Part shown: in pieces, positions 36,082 through 45,692 of the stretch
Position numbering within the stretch: position 1 is the first letter of the stretch
Layout of the letters: each line of letters begins with the position of its first letter
NCBI GenBank assembly: GCA_029945725.1
Contig: JAQSDB010000002.1
Span: forward strand, 372,001 to 436,000
DNA from: a bacterium
GTDB taxonomy: Bacteria > Pseudomonadota > Gammaproteobacteria > Pseudomonadales > Moraxellaceae
Length of the DNA stretch: 64,000 bases
Reading direction: 5' to 3'
Position numbers and translations under genes: made by a program
The notes under the pieces: model-generated
Databases searched by the model: none
Seen by the model: the letters and a program-made list of their open reading frames with translations, nothing else
What the model was told of the DNA's origin: nothing

Positions 36082-37830
36082 ATGCACACGTACGACATCA
36101 TCATCAGGGGCGGCCACTATATTGACGGCACCGGTGCACCTTCTGCCATTCGCCATATCGGCATCAGCCAGGGCCGGATCGCGCTGGTCAGCGAGCAGCC
36201 CATTGACCCGGCCCTGGCGCCCCGGCTTATTGCCGCAGAAGGCAAGTGGGTCACGCCCGGCTTTCTCGATACGCATACCCACTACGATGCCGAGCTGGTG
36301 GTTGCACCGGCCCTTTCCGAATCGGTTCGCCACGGCGTCACCACGGTACTGGTCGGCAGCTGTTCGCTGAGCATGGTCTGCTCAAACGCGCTGGATGCAT
36401 CGGACCTGTTTACCCGCGTGGAAACCGTGCCGCGCGAAAAAGTGCTGCCGATCCTGCAGCAATACAAGACCTGGAACACGCCGCGGCAGTGGGTGGATTT
36501 TGTCCGGCAACAGCCGCTCGGTCCCAATCTGGTGTCCATGCTCGGCCACAGTGACCTGCGCACGGCGGTGATGGGCCTGCATCGTGCCACCGATCGTGCC
36601 GTGCAGCCGACAGAGGCCGAGATGCAAAAAATGGAGAGCATCCTGCAGGAGGCACTCGATGCCGGCTTTCTCGGGCTTTCCACCATGTGCCTGAAGTGGG
36701 ACAAGATTGACGGTGACCGCGAGTGGTCAAAAAGCCTGCCCAGTACCTATGCAAGGTGGCGCGAGCTGCGCCGCCTGAACAAGATCCTGCGCCGGCAGGG
36801 GCGGGTACATCAGGGCGCGCCGAACGCGGCCAATCCCCTGCAGATTTTCCAGTACCTGTTTGAAGCCCTTGGCGTGCTGGGCAAGCCGCTGAAGACCACC
36901 CTGATCTCCATGCTCGACCTGAAGGGCAATGCGACCATCAAGCCGATGGCGACGGTCTCTGCCTGGCTGACCAATCGCCTGGGCGGGGATTTCCGCTGGC
37001 AGTTATTGCCGACGCCTTTTTCCATTTATGCCGATGGCATGGATGTCGTTATTTTTGAAGAGTTTGGTGCCGGCGAGATGGCGCTGGATCTCAAGGACCA
37101 GCTGGAGCGCAACGCGCTGCTGAAAGACGAAAGCTACCGGCGCAATTTCCGCAAGTTCTATGCGCAGAAATTATCCCCCAGGGTCTGGCAGCGGGATTTT
37201 GCCGATGCCGTGATCCTGCAATGTCCGGATGCTTCCATCATCGGCAGGAATTTTGACGAGGTTGCCCGTGAAAGAGGCATTCATGTCGTTGATCTTTTTC
37301 TCGATCTTGTTGTGCAGTTTGGTCGTTCGCTGCGCTGGTTCACCGTGATTGGTAATCATCACAGGGGACATTTGCTGGAAATGATCTGCAACGAGAACAC
37401 GCTGATCACGTTTTCGGATGCCGGGGCCCATCTTCGCAACATGGCGTTCTATAACCTGCCCCTGCGTTTGCTGAAGCTGGTGCAGGAAACCCATGATCAG
37501 GGCCAGCCTGTCATGTCGATCGAGAAAGCCGTGTGGCGGCTGACTGGTGAGCAGGCGGACTGGTTTGGCGTGGACGCGGGGAAAATCCGCGTCGGTGACC
37601 GTGCCGATGTGGTGATCCTTGATCCGGCCAGACTGGATCAGGATCTGGAGAAAGAGACCTGGGCCGACATGGAAAACTTCGGCTTGCAGCGCATGGTTAA
37701 CCGCAATCCCGGCGTGGTGACGCATGTGCTGATCAATGGCCGGCTGGCCGTCGACAACGAAGAAGTCGTGGCGGCGCTTGGCAAGGAGCAGGGTTTTGGC
37801 CGCTTTCTGCCCGCGTTGGCGACGGGTTAA
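36082..37830 (+). CDS. Amidohydrolase of the N-acyl-D-amino-acid deacylase type
   Basis: 582 residues. The N-terminal YDIIIRGGHYIDGTG and the metal-binding GFLDTHTHYDAEL (HxH) are those of D-aminoacylase-like amidohydrolases. The carboxy-terminal catalytic Asp lies in TFSDAGAHLRNM, and RVGDRADVVILDP is the returning beta-sandwich. I chose ATG 36082 because the GAGG of the upstream GTG codon (36070) is better explained as its ribosome site. It lies 175 bp after the TSUP gene on the same strand, so it may join that operon or have its own promoter. Substrate not deduced. Confidence 0.9.
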   Translation: MHTYDIIIRGGHYIDGTGAPSAIRHIGISQGRIALVSEQPIDPALAPRLIAAEGKWVTPGFLDTHTHYDAELVVAPALSESVRHGVTTVLVGSCSLSMVCSNALDASDLFTRVETVPREKVLPILQQYKTWNTPRQWVDFVRQQPLGPNLVSMLGHSDLRTAVMGLHRATDRAVQPTEAEMQKMESILQEALDAGFLGLSTMCLKWDKIDGDREWSKSLPSTYARWRELRRLNKILRRQGRVHQGAPNAANPLQIFQYLFEALGVLGKPLKTTLISMLDLKGNATIKPMATVSAWLTNRLGGDFRWQLLPTPFSIYADGMDVVIFEEFGAGEMALDLKDQLERNALLKDESYRRNFRKFYAQKLSPRVWQRDFADAVILQCPDASIIGRNFDEVARERGIHVVDLFLDLVVQFGRSLRWFTVIGNHHRGHLLEMICNENTLITFSDAGAHLRNMAFYNLPLRLLKLVQETHDQGQPVMSIEKAVWRLTGEQADWFGVDAGKIRVGDRADVVILDPARLDQDLEKETWADMENFGLQRMVNRNPGVVTHVLINGRLAVDNEEVVAALGKEQGFGRFLPALATG

Positions 37831-37961
37831 GCGGCGGCCTGCAGCGTGACCCTGCCACTGCGGCCGCGTTTTTTCCGGTGTCGGCGTTTGCGGGCGCCAG
37901 GCATTAAAAAGTTGGATGTGCTGGTTTTGATGTGCGGGTGGCGCCGCCAAAAGCGGACCGG

Positions 37962-38597
37962 TTAATCGAGCAGCTTGTCCCGGTACTCGCACAGATCCTC
38001 GATCAGACAGGAGCCGCAACGCGGCTTGCGCGCGATGCAGGTGTAGCGGCCGTGCAGGATCAGCCAGTGATGCGCATCCTGTTTGTATTCGGCGGGTGTG
38101 AATTTCTCCAGTTTTCTTTCCACTTCCACCACATCCTTGCCCGGTGCCAGTCGGGTGCGATTGGACACGCGGAAGATATGTGTATCCACGGCAATCACGG
38201 GATGACCGAACGCCGTGTTCAGCACCACATTCGCCGTTTTGCGACCAACACCCGGCAGCCGTTCCAGCGCCTCGCGCGAATCCGGCACGGTGCTGCCGTG
38301 TTCCTCGATCAGGATGCGGCAGGTCTTGATGACATTTTCTGCCTTGGTGTTGAACAGGCCGATGGTTTTTATACAGGTCTTGAGCCCGTCGACACCGAGC
38401 CTGAGGATTTCTTCCGGCGTATTGGCTTTCGGGTAAAGCACGTCGGTGGCCTTGTTGACGCTGACATCGGTGGCCTGTGCCGAAAGCATCACGGCAACCA
38501 GCAGCTCGAAAGGCGTCGAGTAATTGAGCTCGGTGGTCGGGTGCGGATCGGCGGCCTGGAGGCGGGCAAAGATCTGCTGGCGTTTCTGCGGGTTCAT
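37962..38597 (-). CDS. nth: Endonuclease III
   Basis: A base-excision-repair glycosylase/AP lyase for oxidised pyrimidines. It has 211 residues, the E. coli length. The helix-hairpin-helix LERLPGVGRKTANVVL contains the catalytic Lys, and AVDTHIFRVSNR contains the catalytic Asp. The [4Fe-4S] ligands are C-x6-C-x2-C-x5-C in CIARKPRCGSCLIEDLC. A solo RnfB-like gene lies about 2 kb away in the same direction, with an SDR and a beta-barrel-like gene in between on the other strand. Confidence 0.97.
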   Translation of the reverse strand: MNPQKRQQIFARLQAADPHPTTELNYSTPFELLVAVMLSAQATDVSVNKATDVLYPKANTPEEILRLGVDGLKTCIKTIGLFNTKAENVIKTCRILIEEHGSTVPDSREALERLPGVGRKTANVVLNTAFGHPVIAVDTHIFRVSNRTRLAPGKDVVEVERKLEKFTPAEYKQDAHHWLILHGRYTCIARKPRCGSCLIEDLCEYRDKLLD

Positions 38598-38788
38598 GGG
38601 GGTCTGCTTTGCCTTTTACGGAATGACGCGTGTGCCTGCCGGCCGGTTAATGCCGTGTCCGGCGTGAATATCCGGTGGCAGCGGCCGCGCTGCCTATCTT
38701 GCCGCAAAACAGGCAAATACCGGAGGCGAGAATGGCCGGTCACGTGGCACTCGTGCAAGATGCGGCGTCTTGTCCAGGGAGTGATGCC

Positions 38789-39607
38789 ATGAACGCTTTT
38801 TCCTCGCACCCGGGCGGCGCGCTTGCCGGCCGTACCGCCCTGATTACCGGTGCCTCCGCAGGTATTGGCGAGGCTTTCGCGCGCCTGCTGGCGGCCGAGG
38901 GCGCCAGCCTGCTGCTGGTGGCGCGCCGTGAAGACCGTCTGCTCGCGCTCGCCAACGAGCTTGAGCAGGCCCACGGTATTCGCGCCGAGGTCTTCGCCGT
39001 CGATCTGTCCCGCCCGGAAGCCGCGTCCGACATTGTGGCTGCTGCCACCCGCATGCATCTCACCATTGATGTGCTGGTCAACAACGCCGGCTTTGCGGCG
39101 GCGACCGGTTTTCTCAACAGTGAATGGTCGGCGCTCAATGCCGAAATCCAGGTGATGATGACGGCGGTGACCGAACTCATGTTCCGTTTTTCGCCCGGCA
39201 TGAAGGCGCGCGGATTCGGGCGCATCATCAATCTCGCTTCGCTGGCCGCCTTTGCTCCCACCGCCCCCAGCATGCTTTACACCGGCATCAAGTCCTATGT
39301 GCTCAATGTGTCGCAGGCCGTGGACATGGAGCTGAAACCGTTTGGCGTGCACGTCACGGCACTGTGTCCGGGTTTTACCTGGTCGGAGTTTCACGATGTG
39401 CAGGGCACGCGCGCGCTCACCAGCAAATTGCCGGGCTTTATGTGGCACGACGCCGCCACGGTGGCGCGTCTGGGTCTTGCTGCCGTGATGGCGGGTCGGC
39501 CGGTGTGTGTGCCGGGGGCGTTCAACAAGACGGTGGCGTTTACCTCGCGCCTGTTTCCGGAGCGCCTGCGTTACGTGATGGGAAAGGCAGGAAAAATGGT
39601 GGAGTAG
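38789..39607 (+). CDS. Short-chain dehydrogenase/reductase
   Basis: A classical SDR of 272 residues. ALITGASAGIGEAFA is the coenzyme motif with the basic residues that usually mean NADPH use, VLVNNAGFA is the NNAG motif, and INLASLAAFAP with MLYTGIKSYV supplies the Ser and YxxxK. I chose ATG 38789, which has AGGGAG upstream and puts the glycine motif at the normal distance. An upstream in-frame ATG at 38732, also with a good GGAGG site, would add 19 residues. It is divergent from nth. Substrate unknown. Confidence 0.88.
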   Translation: MNAFSSHPGGALAGRTALITGASAGIGEAFARLLAAEGASLLLVARREDRLLALANELEQAHGIRAEVFAVDLSRPEAASDIVAAATRMHLTIDVLVNNAGFAAATGFLNSEWSALNAEIQVMMTAVTELMFRFSPGMKARGFGRIINLASLAAFAPTAPSMLYTGIKSYVLNVSQAVDMELKPFGVHVTALCPGFTWSEFHDVQGTRALTSKLPGFMWHDAATVARLGLAAVMAGRPVCVPGAFNKTVAFTSRLFPERLRYVMGKAGKMVE

Positions 39608-39687
39608 GGCGGTGCTGGCATGAAGGAAATTTTTAAAGGGATTTTTAAGGTCGTTTCTGCAATGACGGGAAAAACGGGGTGATGGTC

Positions 39688-40452
39688 ATGACGAAGATGA
39701 AACAGGTTCAATGCTGGGGCTGCCTGTGGCTGGCGCTGGGCGGCTATGTCCATGCCGATGCGCCTGCGTTTGATCGCCCGGGCATTGCCTTTTCGCCGGC
39801 CACGCTGGGCGCAGGCACCTTTACCTGGGAGCAGGGCCTGCCGGATGTCAGTCATGACAACAGCCCCGGCATGCACAGCACGCTTTACAGTGCCGACACC
39901 CTGTTGCGGGCCGGACTGGCCAGCAACCTGGAAATCCAGCTGGGCACGGCCCTGTTCAACCGGCTCGATACACAAACGCCTGCCGGCCATGAACATACGA
40001 ATGGCGCGGGGGATTCCAGTCTGGCGCTGAAAGTGCGGGTTCCAGCGACAGCGCAGGATTTTTCTTCGGCGGTGCTGGCCCGGGTTTCCTTTGCCACCGG
40101 TGACGATGCTTTTACGGCAGGTGACAGACAGTATGGCCTGGGCACGGCGCTGGCATGGAGCCTGAGTGAGGCGATGTCGGCAGGGCTTTACCTGAACGCC
40201 ACGCACTTGAGCGGGCAAAACAGCTATACCGTTTCGCCGAATTTCAATGTGGCGCTGACGGAGACGGTGGGCGCCTATGTCGAAGCGGCGACCACACAAA
40301 CCGGGCATGCGGGCAGAAACAGTGTGGCTGGTGCCGGTGTCAGCTGGATGGTGACGCCGGCCACCCAGCTGGATTTTTCTGCAGACTGGGGCCTGGCGTC
40401 GCAGCGCGGCAATTATCAGGTGGGCTTTGGCGTGTCGGAGTTTTTTAACTGA
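39688..40452 (+). CDS. Putative outer-membrane beta-barrel protein (phenol MetA-pathway-like transporter family)
   Basis: A 254-residue exported protein with a signal peptide ending near residue 23 (GYVHADA). The mature chain alternates short beta strands with turns and ends in VGFGVSEFFN, with a C-terminal aromatic-Asn as in several barrels. The pattern resembles the proteins called transporter in phenol meta-cleavage pathways (PF13557-like), but this is fold-level only. Several in-frame starts (GTG 39679, ATG 39682, ATG 39688, ATG 39697) are possible; GGGG at 39675 suits 39688. No catabolic genes lie directly beside it. Confidence 0.6.
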   Translation: MTKMKQVQCWGCLWLALGGYVHADAPAFDRPGIAFSPATLGAGTFTWEQGLPDVSHDNSPGMHSTLYSADTLLRAGLASNLEIQLGTALFNRLDTQTPAGHEHTNGAGDSSLALKVRVPATAQDFSSAVLARVSFATGDDAFTAGDRQYGLGTALAWSLSEAMSAGLYLNATHLSGQNSYTVSPNFNVALTETVGAYVEAATTQTGHAGRNSVAGAGVSWMVTPATQLDFSADWGLASQRGNYQVGFGVSEFFN

Positions 40453-40493
40453 ACGCCGTGTTGCCACGCATCAGCCCGGGTCGGGACAGGCTT

Positions 40494-41267
40494 TCAGTTT
40501 TTTTGTGCCGCCTCCAGCCGCAGCACTTCTGCCTGCAAGCTGGTGATCTCGTTTTGCAGCGCGCTCACATCCTCGCCGTTTTCCTGCGCCAGCAATAACT
40601 TTCGTTCTGCTTTTTTGAGGCTGGTGCGCGCCATCGCGGCCGCAATCATCAATGCCGGCCCGGCAGGTTTTGCCGGCGCTTGCGTGCCGGCGACGGTGTC
40701 GGTAGCGACCACAAGCGTTTTTTCCGGTGCAGCCAGTTCGGCTTTCTCGCGGGCCAGGCGGGTATTGCGGAATTCATAACGGGCGCGGGCGTGATCGGCC
40801 TGCCGCTTTTTTTCGGCTTTGTCGGTGACTTTGGGCAGATCCAGCATGTCGATGCAGTCGACCGGGCAGGGCGCCACGCAAAGATCGCAGCCGGTACACT
40901 CGTCAACGATAACGGTGTGCATGAGTTTGGCGGCGCCGAGGATGGCATCCACCGGGCAGGCCTGTATGCACTTGGTGCAGCCGATGCATTCGGCCTCGCG
41001 AATGAAGGCGATGCGGCGAGTGGAAGGCTCAACCCCGTAGGCCGGATCCAGCGGCAGTACCGGCGTGTGCAGCAGGGCGGCCAGCGCGGCAATGGTGTCG
41101 GCGCCGCCCGGCACGCAGTGATTGATGGCCTCGCCCCTGCCGTCACCCTGCGCCATGGCTTCGGCATAGGGCCGGCAACCCGGATGCAGGCATTTGCCGC
41201 ACTGCGTCTGGGGCAGGAGCGCCTCGATCTGGTCAACAAGGGGAATGCGCGGACTGGGGAGGGACAT
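40494..41267 (-). CDS. RnfB/RsxB-like ferredoxin protein without its membrane anchor
   Basis: 257 residues from ATG 41267. The first segment ([18 protein letters not shown]) is the RnfB Fe-S domain with its Cys set, followed by two classical 4Fe-4S motifs: [16 protein letters not shown] and [16 protein letters not shown]. The canonical N-terminal membrane helix of RnfB is absent. After the clusters comes a long basic Ala/Lys-rich extension predicted to be coiled coil (ending [16 protein letters not shown]). None of rnfA, C, D, G or E is in the window. It could be a soluble electron carrier, perhaps for an Fe-S enzyme such as the nearby Nth; that link is inference. Confidence 0.88.
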   Translation of the reverse strand: MSLPSPRIPLVDQIEALLPQTQCGKCLHPGCRPYAEAMAQGDGRGEAINHCVPGGADTIAALAALLHTPVLPLDPAYGVEPSTRRIAFIREAECIGCTKCIQACPVDAILGAAKLMHTVIVDECTGCDLCVAPCPVDCIDMLDLPKVTDKAEKKRQADHARARYEFRNTRLAREKAELAAPEKTLVVATDTVAGTQAPAKPAGPALMIAAAMARTSLKKAERKLLLAQENGEDVSALQNEITSLQAEVLRLEAAQKN

Positions 41268-41489
41268 GACGGTGCGCTGGCTGGCGGGGCCGTGATTATC
41301 GGTGTGAAGGCGGGGCGGCTCAAGCGCCATGCGCGGGTGAGCCGGATAGTCGCGACGCTTGTTGGCTGTCCGGGAAACAGCTGGCCTGTAATGACAGCAG
41401 CCTGTCCCGCCGCGCTGACCTTCCAGGCTCGGTATTGGTTAGCATGGCGGGTTATGCTGTGCACCATCGGCAAGACCCCGGAGCTGGAC

Positions 41490-42428
41490 ATGACTTCTTC
41501 TGAAAATATTGCACACCCTGACATCGCCATCCGTTCCGGCATGGCAAAGGTCCGTGACATCGAGCTTTGCTACGAAGACTGGGGTGACGAGAGCGCCCCG
41601 GCTTTTCTGCTGATCATGGGGCTCGGCGCCCAGATGCTGCTGTGGCCCGATGACTTGTGCCGCCAGCTTGTGCAGAAAGGCTATCGCGTCATCCGCTTTG
41701 ATAATCGCGATATCGGACTTTCTTCCAAGATCAGGATCAAGAGTGCCCCGATGCATGATCTGGTGCGCATGGGCCGTTTCAGTCTCGGTCTCAAGAGTCC
41801 GTCGCCCTACACGCTCTACGACATGGCGGCGGATGCCATCGGCCTGCTGGATTATCTCGGCATCAGCAAGGCCCACATCGCCGGCGCCAGCATGGGCGGC
41901 ATGATTGCGCAGATTCTGGCGGGCCAGTATCCGCAGCGCGTGCGCTCGCTGGCCGTGATTTTCTCCAGCACCAACCAGCCCTTGCTGCCGCCGCCCCGAC
42001 CGGCCGCGATTGCGCCCCTGATGAAAGGCCCGGGCAAGGACGCGACCGAAGATGAGCAGGTGGCGCACAGCGTCAAGCTTTTTGGCCTCATCGGCAGCCC
42101 GGCATATCCGGCACCGCATGCCGAGCGTGAAGCTTTCGCGCGGCGCATGTACCGGCGCAGCTATCACCCGGCCGGTGTAAAGCGCCAGTTCATGGCAGTG
42201 CTCAGTTCGGGCAGCCTGCGCCAGGTGGCGAAGAAAATCCGCGCCTCCACCGTCGTGATTCATGGTGACAAGGATCCGCTGGTGCGTCCGTTCTGCGGCC
42301 GTGCGGTGGCCTGGGCCATTCAGGATGCGCGTCTGCACATGCTGCCGGGCATGGGCCATGATTTGCCGGCCGAGCTTCTGCCGACCATCACCGGCCTGTT
42401 GCATGAAAATGCGCGCAAGGCCGGCTAG
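41490..42428 (+). CDS. Alpha/beta hydrolase
   Basis: 312 residues. The nucleophile elbow is IAGASMGGMIAQ (GxSxG), and the histidine of the triad is probably in LPGMGHDLP near the end. Asp candidates lie in VIHGDKDPLV, the usual position. I chose ATG 41490 with GGAG ahead; the frame stays open much further upstream but there it is antisense to the RnfB-like gene. Members of this group include esterases, lipases and haloperoxidase-like enzymes; the substrate is not known. It is a single gene divergent from rnfB. Confidence 0.88.
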   Translation: MTSSENIAHPDIAIRSGMAKVRDIELCYEDWGDESAPAFLLIMGLGAQMLLWPDDLCRQLVQKGYRVIRFDNRDIGLSSKIRIKSAPMHDLVRMGRFSLGLKSPSPYTLYDMAADAIGLLDYLGISKAHIAGASMGGMIAQILAGQYPQRVRSLAVIFSSTNQPLLPPPRPAAIAPLMKGPGKDATEDEQVAHSVKLFGLIGSPAYPAPHAEREAFARRMYRRSYHPAGVKRQFMAVLSSGSLRQVAKKIRASTVVIHGDKDPLVRPFCGRAVAWAIQDARLHMLPGMGHDLPAELLPTITGLLHENARKAG

Positions 42429-42521
42429 GCTTTGAGCGTTCTGGTGCCCCTCTGAACAAGGGCGGTTCATGGCCGCCTTGTGCCGGTTTTATCGTGTCGG
42501 GCTCATAAGGATATGGGTTTT

Positions 42522-43487
42522 ATGGAGAATAGCGTTCTCAGGATTGGTCTGCTGTTGCTGGGCCTGTGCTCCGGCTCTGTGCTGGCGCTGACCCGTGACA
42601 TCCCGGTGGCCACGCCGGGAGGCTGGCGGCATGTGCTGCTGGCGCAGGCCGACTCGCCGCGCAAGACGCCTCGGCCTCTGGTGCTGATCCTGCACGGTCA
42701 CACGGCCAGCGCCGCGCAGGCGCTCGGCCTCCTGCATGCCGAGCCCTCGCCGCTGTCGCAGTGGGTCGGCATTGCCGAGCGCGAGGACATTCTGGTGGCA
42801 TCACTTGATGGTGCCCGCGGTGCTGACAACGAGCAGGGCTGGAATGATTGCCGTGCCGATGCGCTGAATAATCCCCGAACCGATGATGTTGCCTTTGCCC
42901 GTGCCGTGGTGAAGAAGCTCGTCGACAGTGGCCTGGCCGACAGCCACCGCGTTTATGCCATGGGCATGAGCAATGGCGGCATGATGGCGTTTCGCCTGGG
43001 CCAGCAAATGCCGGAGCTGACGGCGGTCGCCGCCATATCGGCCTCAATGGCGGCGGATTCACTGTGCCGTGAAAAAATCCCCGACCACACCGGTCTGTTG
43101 CTTATCAGCGGTGACTCCGATCCGCTGCTGCCCTGGAGCGGCGGGCAGGTGAGGTTTGGCCGCAGCGCCGCACGCGGCGGGGTGATGCCGGTGCTCACGA
43201 GTTTTTCGGCGTGGGCGGCAGCACACGAGCTGGATGCCCGCAAAGCCCAGGTCAGGGAACTGCCGCCGCAGTTTCGCAATGACAAAACCCGTGCCCGCAT
43301 TTCCTATTTTGGCAGCACGCCGGCAAGCTCTCCGGTGACACTGGTGGAGATCGTGGGTGGCGGGCATGTCGAGCCCAGCATCCTGCACCGCTATCGCAGT
43401 CTTTACCTGCAGGTGGTGGGGGCACAAAGCTCGGTATTCGAGTCTGCCGACTTCGCCTGGGATTTTTTCAAAAACAAGACACGCTAG
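42522..43487 (+). CDS. Exported PHB-depolymerase/feruloyl-esterase-like hydrolase (LpqC family)
   Basis: 321 residues with a signal peptide (RIGLLLLGLCSGSVLA). The hydrolase core shows VLILHGHTASA, with the oxyanion HG, and the nucleophile motif YAMGMSNGGMMA (GxSxG). ISGDSDPLLPW holds the Asp and VGGGHV the His. This is the layout of the polyhydroxybutyrate depolymerase-like, feruloyl esterase-like family. The start is ATG 42522, with AAGGA upstream at 42508. It probably acts in the periplasm or outside the cell on ester-linked material; the real substrate is unknown. Confidence 0.85.
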   Translation: MENSVLRIGLLLLGLCSGSVLALTRDIPVATPGGWRHVLLAQADSPRKTPRPLVLILHGHTASAAQALGLLHAEPSPLSQWVGIAEREDILVASLDGARGADNEQGWNDCRADALNNPRTDDVAFARAVVKKLVDSGLADSHRVYAMGMSNGGMMAFRLGQQMPELTAVAAISASMAADSLCREKIPDHTGLLLISGDSDPLLPWSGGQVRFGRSAARGGVMPVLTSFSAWAAAHELDARKAQVRELPPQFRNDKTRARISYFGSTPASSPVTLVEIVGGGHVEPSILHRYRSLYLQVVGAQSSVFESADFAWDFFKNKTR

Positions 43488-43612
43488 GATGGCTCTGCTT
43501 AACTCGGTAGCCGGTGCCGTGCCACCGTGTGCATCGCCCTGCACGGGCGCGTGCTGATCCAGGCATTGACCGGTGCATTGACTCAAACAATAAACAGTGG
43601 CGGAGCACCTTC

Positions 43613-44377
43613 ATGAGTACAGAAATTCCTGCCGTGCAGCTTCAGGTGTCGCCGGAAGAGTGGCAGGCACGCGTCAATCTTGCGGCGGCCTACCGGCTGG
43701 TGGCGCTTTATGGCTGGGATGACCTGATCTTTACGCATATTTCCGCACGCGTTCCCGGCTCTGAGCATCATTTCCTGATCAATCCCTACGGCATGATGTT
43801 CGAGGAGATCACCGCTTCCTCGCTGGTGAAAGTCGACATGCAGGGGCAGAAGGTGATGCCCTCCGACTATCAGATCAATCCTGCCGGCTTCACGATTCAC
43901 AGTGCCATTCATGCCTCGCGCGAAGATGCGCAGTGTGTGATGCACACGCATTCCCTGAACGGTGTGGCGGTGTCGGCGCAGAAAAACGGTCTGCTGCCGG
44001 TTTCCCAGCAGTCCTCGATTGTGATGTCGGCACTGGCTTATCACGATTACGAAGGCATTGCCTTGCGCGATGATGAGAAGCCCCGTCTGGTGCAGGATCT
44101 GGGCGACAGGATGTTTCTCATGTTGCGCAATCACGGCCTGCTTACCGTGGGTGGCAGCCCGGCAGATGCTTTTCTCGCCATGTACCTGTTCGAGTCCGCC
44201 TGCATGATACAGGTGCGCGCACAGTCCGGTGGCGGCGAGCTGATTCATGTCAGCGAGCAGGTGCAGGCCGACAACAGGATGCTGGCGCAGATGGTGCTGC
44301 GCGGCATGGGCGGCGCGCTGGCCTGGCCCGGCCTGCTGCGCAAGCTGGACAGGAAAAATCCGGGTTATGCGGAGTGA
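43613..44377 (+). CDS. Class II aldolase/adducin family protein
   Basis: 254 residues. The zinc-binding HxH is in CVMHTHSLNGVAV and the third His is in RNHGLLTVG; the early ITASSLVKVD matches the phosphate-binding region of fuculose-aldolase-type proteins. Family members cleave or isomerise sugar phosphates, but many genomic members are of unknown substrate. The start is ATG 43613; the longer open frame upstream looks non-coding. No sugar-catabolism partner lies beside it. Confidence 0.9.
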   Translation: MSTEIPAVQLQVSPEEWQARVNLAAAYRLVALYGWDDLIFTHISARVPGSEHHFLINPYGMMFEEITASSLVKVDMQGQKVMPSDYQINPAGFTIHSAIHASREDAQCVMHTHSLNGVAVSAQKNGLLPVSQQSSIVMSALAYHDYEGIALRDDEKPRLVQDLGDRMFLMLRNHGLLTVGGSPADAFLAMYLFESACMIQVRAQSGGGELIHVSEQVQADNRMLAQMVLRGMGGALAWPGLLRKLDRKNPGYAE

Positions 44378-44476
44378 TCGTTGCTGTGCCGGGCAGTCGG
44401 AATGGGGTTAAAGGGATTTCCGGCGGTGCTGAAAAAACAGGGCGGCTGGCCTTTCCTGGCATGACGGACACGAAAA

Positions 44477-44686
44477 ATGGTGATTGATACCTCGTCGCTG
44501 GTAACGGGTCTCGTGTTCGGCTCGGTCGGCATGGCCTACTGGGCTTACGGCAAGAAAAGACACAAAAAAGGCATGTTGTGGACCGGCGTTGCGCTCATGG
44601 TTTACCCCTATTTTGTCGATAACCTCACGCTCTCCATCCTCATCGGCACGGCGCTTTTTGCCGTGCCGTTTTTTTATCGCGACTGA
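44477..44686 (+). CDS. Small two-helix membrane protein
   Basis: 69 residues with two hydrophobic helices around a basic loop (YGKKRHKKGM), the second helix reading LSILIGTALFAVPFF. The basic loop suggests both termini face the periplasm by the positive-inside rule. Similar tiny proteins are common in Gammaproteobacteria without known role. It is preceded by a short noncoding gap after the aldolase gene and is convergent with tcdA. Confidence 0.65.
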   Translation: MVIDTSSLVTGLVFGSVGMAYWAYGKKRHKKGMLWTGVALMVYPYFVDNLTLSILIGTALFAVPFFYRD

Positions 44687-44731
44687 TGCTTGCCGGCGCT
44701 GTTTTCTTGGCCGGCTTGTTGCCCGGGCCGC

Positions 44732-45547
44732 TCAGGTCGCGGCTTTCTGTCGTGCCAGCCGCAATCGCATGCGTCGCAGCATGTGGCGCAGGCCTTCGCC
44801 CGTGGCCAGCATGCCCATGGTGGCCGTGACCACGGTGCTGGAGCCGTAGCCGGTGCAGCTTAAATTGCCGCTGTCACAGCTGTCGCCTTCCGGAGTGACG
44901 ACGGCCTGGTTGGAATAGACGCAGGGAATGCCGAATTTTTCTTCCGGATTTTTCGGGAAGCCGCAGTCGCGGCGCAACTGGCGGCGGATCTTCGCGAGCA
45001 GGGGGTCACGGTGCGTGCGGGTGAGATCATCCACGCGCAATTCGGTCGGATCGGTTTTGCCACCGGCGGCACCGGCGATGACGATCGGAATGCGCCGGCG
45101 CCGGCACCAGACAATCAGCGAAATCTTGGCATCGACATCATCGGTGCAGTCGAGCACAAGATCCGGCGTGTCGGCGAGCAGGTCGCCAATGTTTTCCCGG
45201 GTCAGGAAATCATCCACCAGTGTGAGCTTTATGCGCGGATTGATGCCGCGTGCACGCTCGGCCAGCACCTCGATCTTGCCACGCCCGAAAGTATCACTCA
45301 GCGCCGGCAACTGGCGATTGACGTTGGAGGCGACGAGCACATCCATGTCGATGAGGGTGAGGTGGCCAATGCCGGTGCGCGCCAGCGCCTCGATGGCCCA
45401 GGAGCCGACACCGCCGGCACCGGCTACCAGCACATGGGCCTGCTGGAACAGGGCAAAGCTGTCGTTGCCGTAGAGGCGGGCGGTGCCGGTAAAGCGGCGC
45501 TCGTACTCGTCGTCAACGTTGTCGGGTTCGGGTGTGCGGCTGGTCAT
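44732..45547 (-). CDS. tcdA: tRNA threonylcarbamoyladenosine dehydratase (CsdL/YgdL type)
   Basis: An E1-like enzyme that, with ATP, cyclises the t6A base of tRNA to ct6A. It has 271 residues, the usual length. The ATP-binding motif is VAGAGGVGSWAIEAL, followed by IDMDVLVASNVNRQ, and the later NLSCTGYGSSTVVTA has the typical Cys region. No csdA/csdE sulfurtransferase genes are adjacent here. The gene stands alone between a small membrane protein and a DUF2721 protein. Confidence 0.93.
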   Translation of the reverse strand: MTSRTPEPDNVDDEYERRFTGTARLYGNDSFALFQQAHVLVAGAGGVGSWAIEALARTGIGHLTLIDMDVLVASNVNRQLPALSDTFGRGKIEVLAERARGINPRIKLTLVDDFLTRENIGDLLADTPDLVLDCTDDVDAKISLIVWCRRRRIPIVIAGAAGGKTDPTELRVDDLTRTHRDPLLAKIRRQLRRDCGFPKNPEEKFGIPCVYSNQAVVTPEGDSCDSGNLSCTGYGSSTVVTATMGMLATGEGLRHMLRRMRLRLARQKAAT

Positions 45548-45692
45548 GACGGGGCTGGCAAGGTGGGGGCGGCGAATTATAGCGTGCCTTGCACGGTGGC
45601 TGTGAAACCTGCCACAGGCTGTACAAGAGAATCCAACAATGAGGGGCCAGCCTGTTATATTCGGACAAAACCACTTTCACTGTGCCTGCTCC

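Noticed and set aside
40680-41489. The alpha/beta hydrolase frame stays open for 810 bp upstream of its start
   Set aside because: This part is antisense to the RnfB-like gene and gives no recognisable domain; the start at 41490 has a good ribosome site and normal family length.
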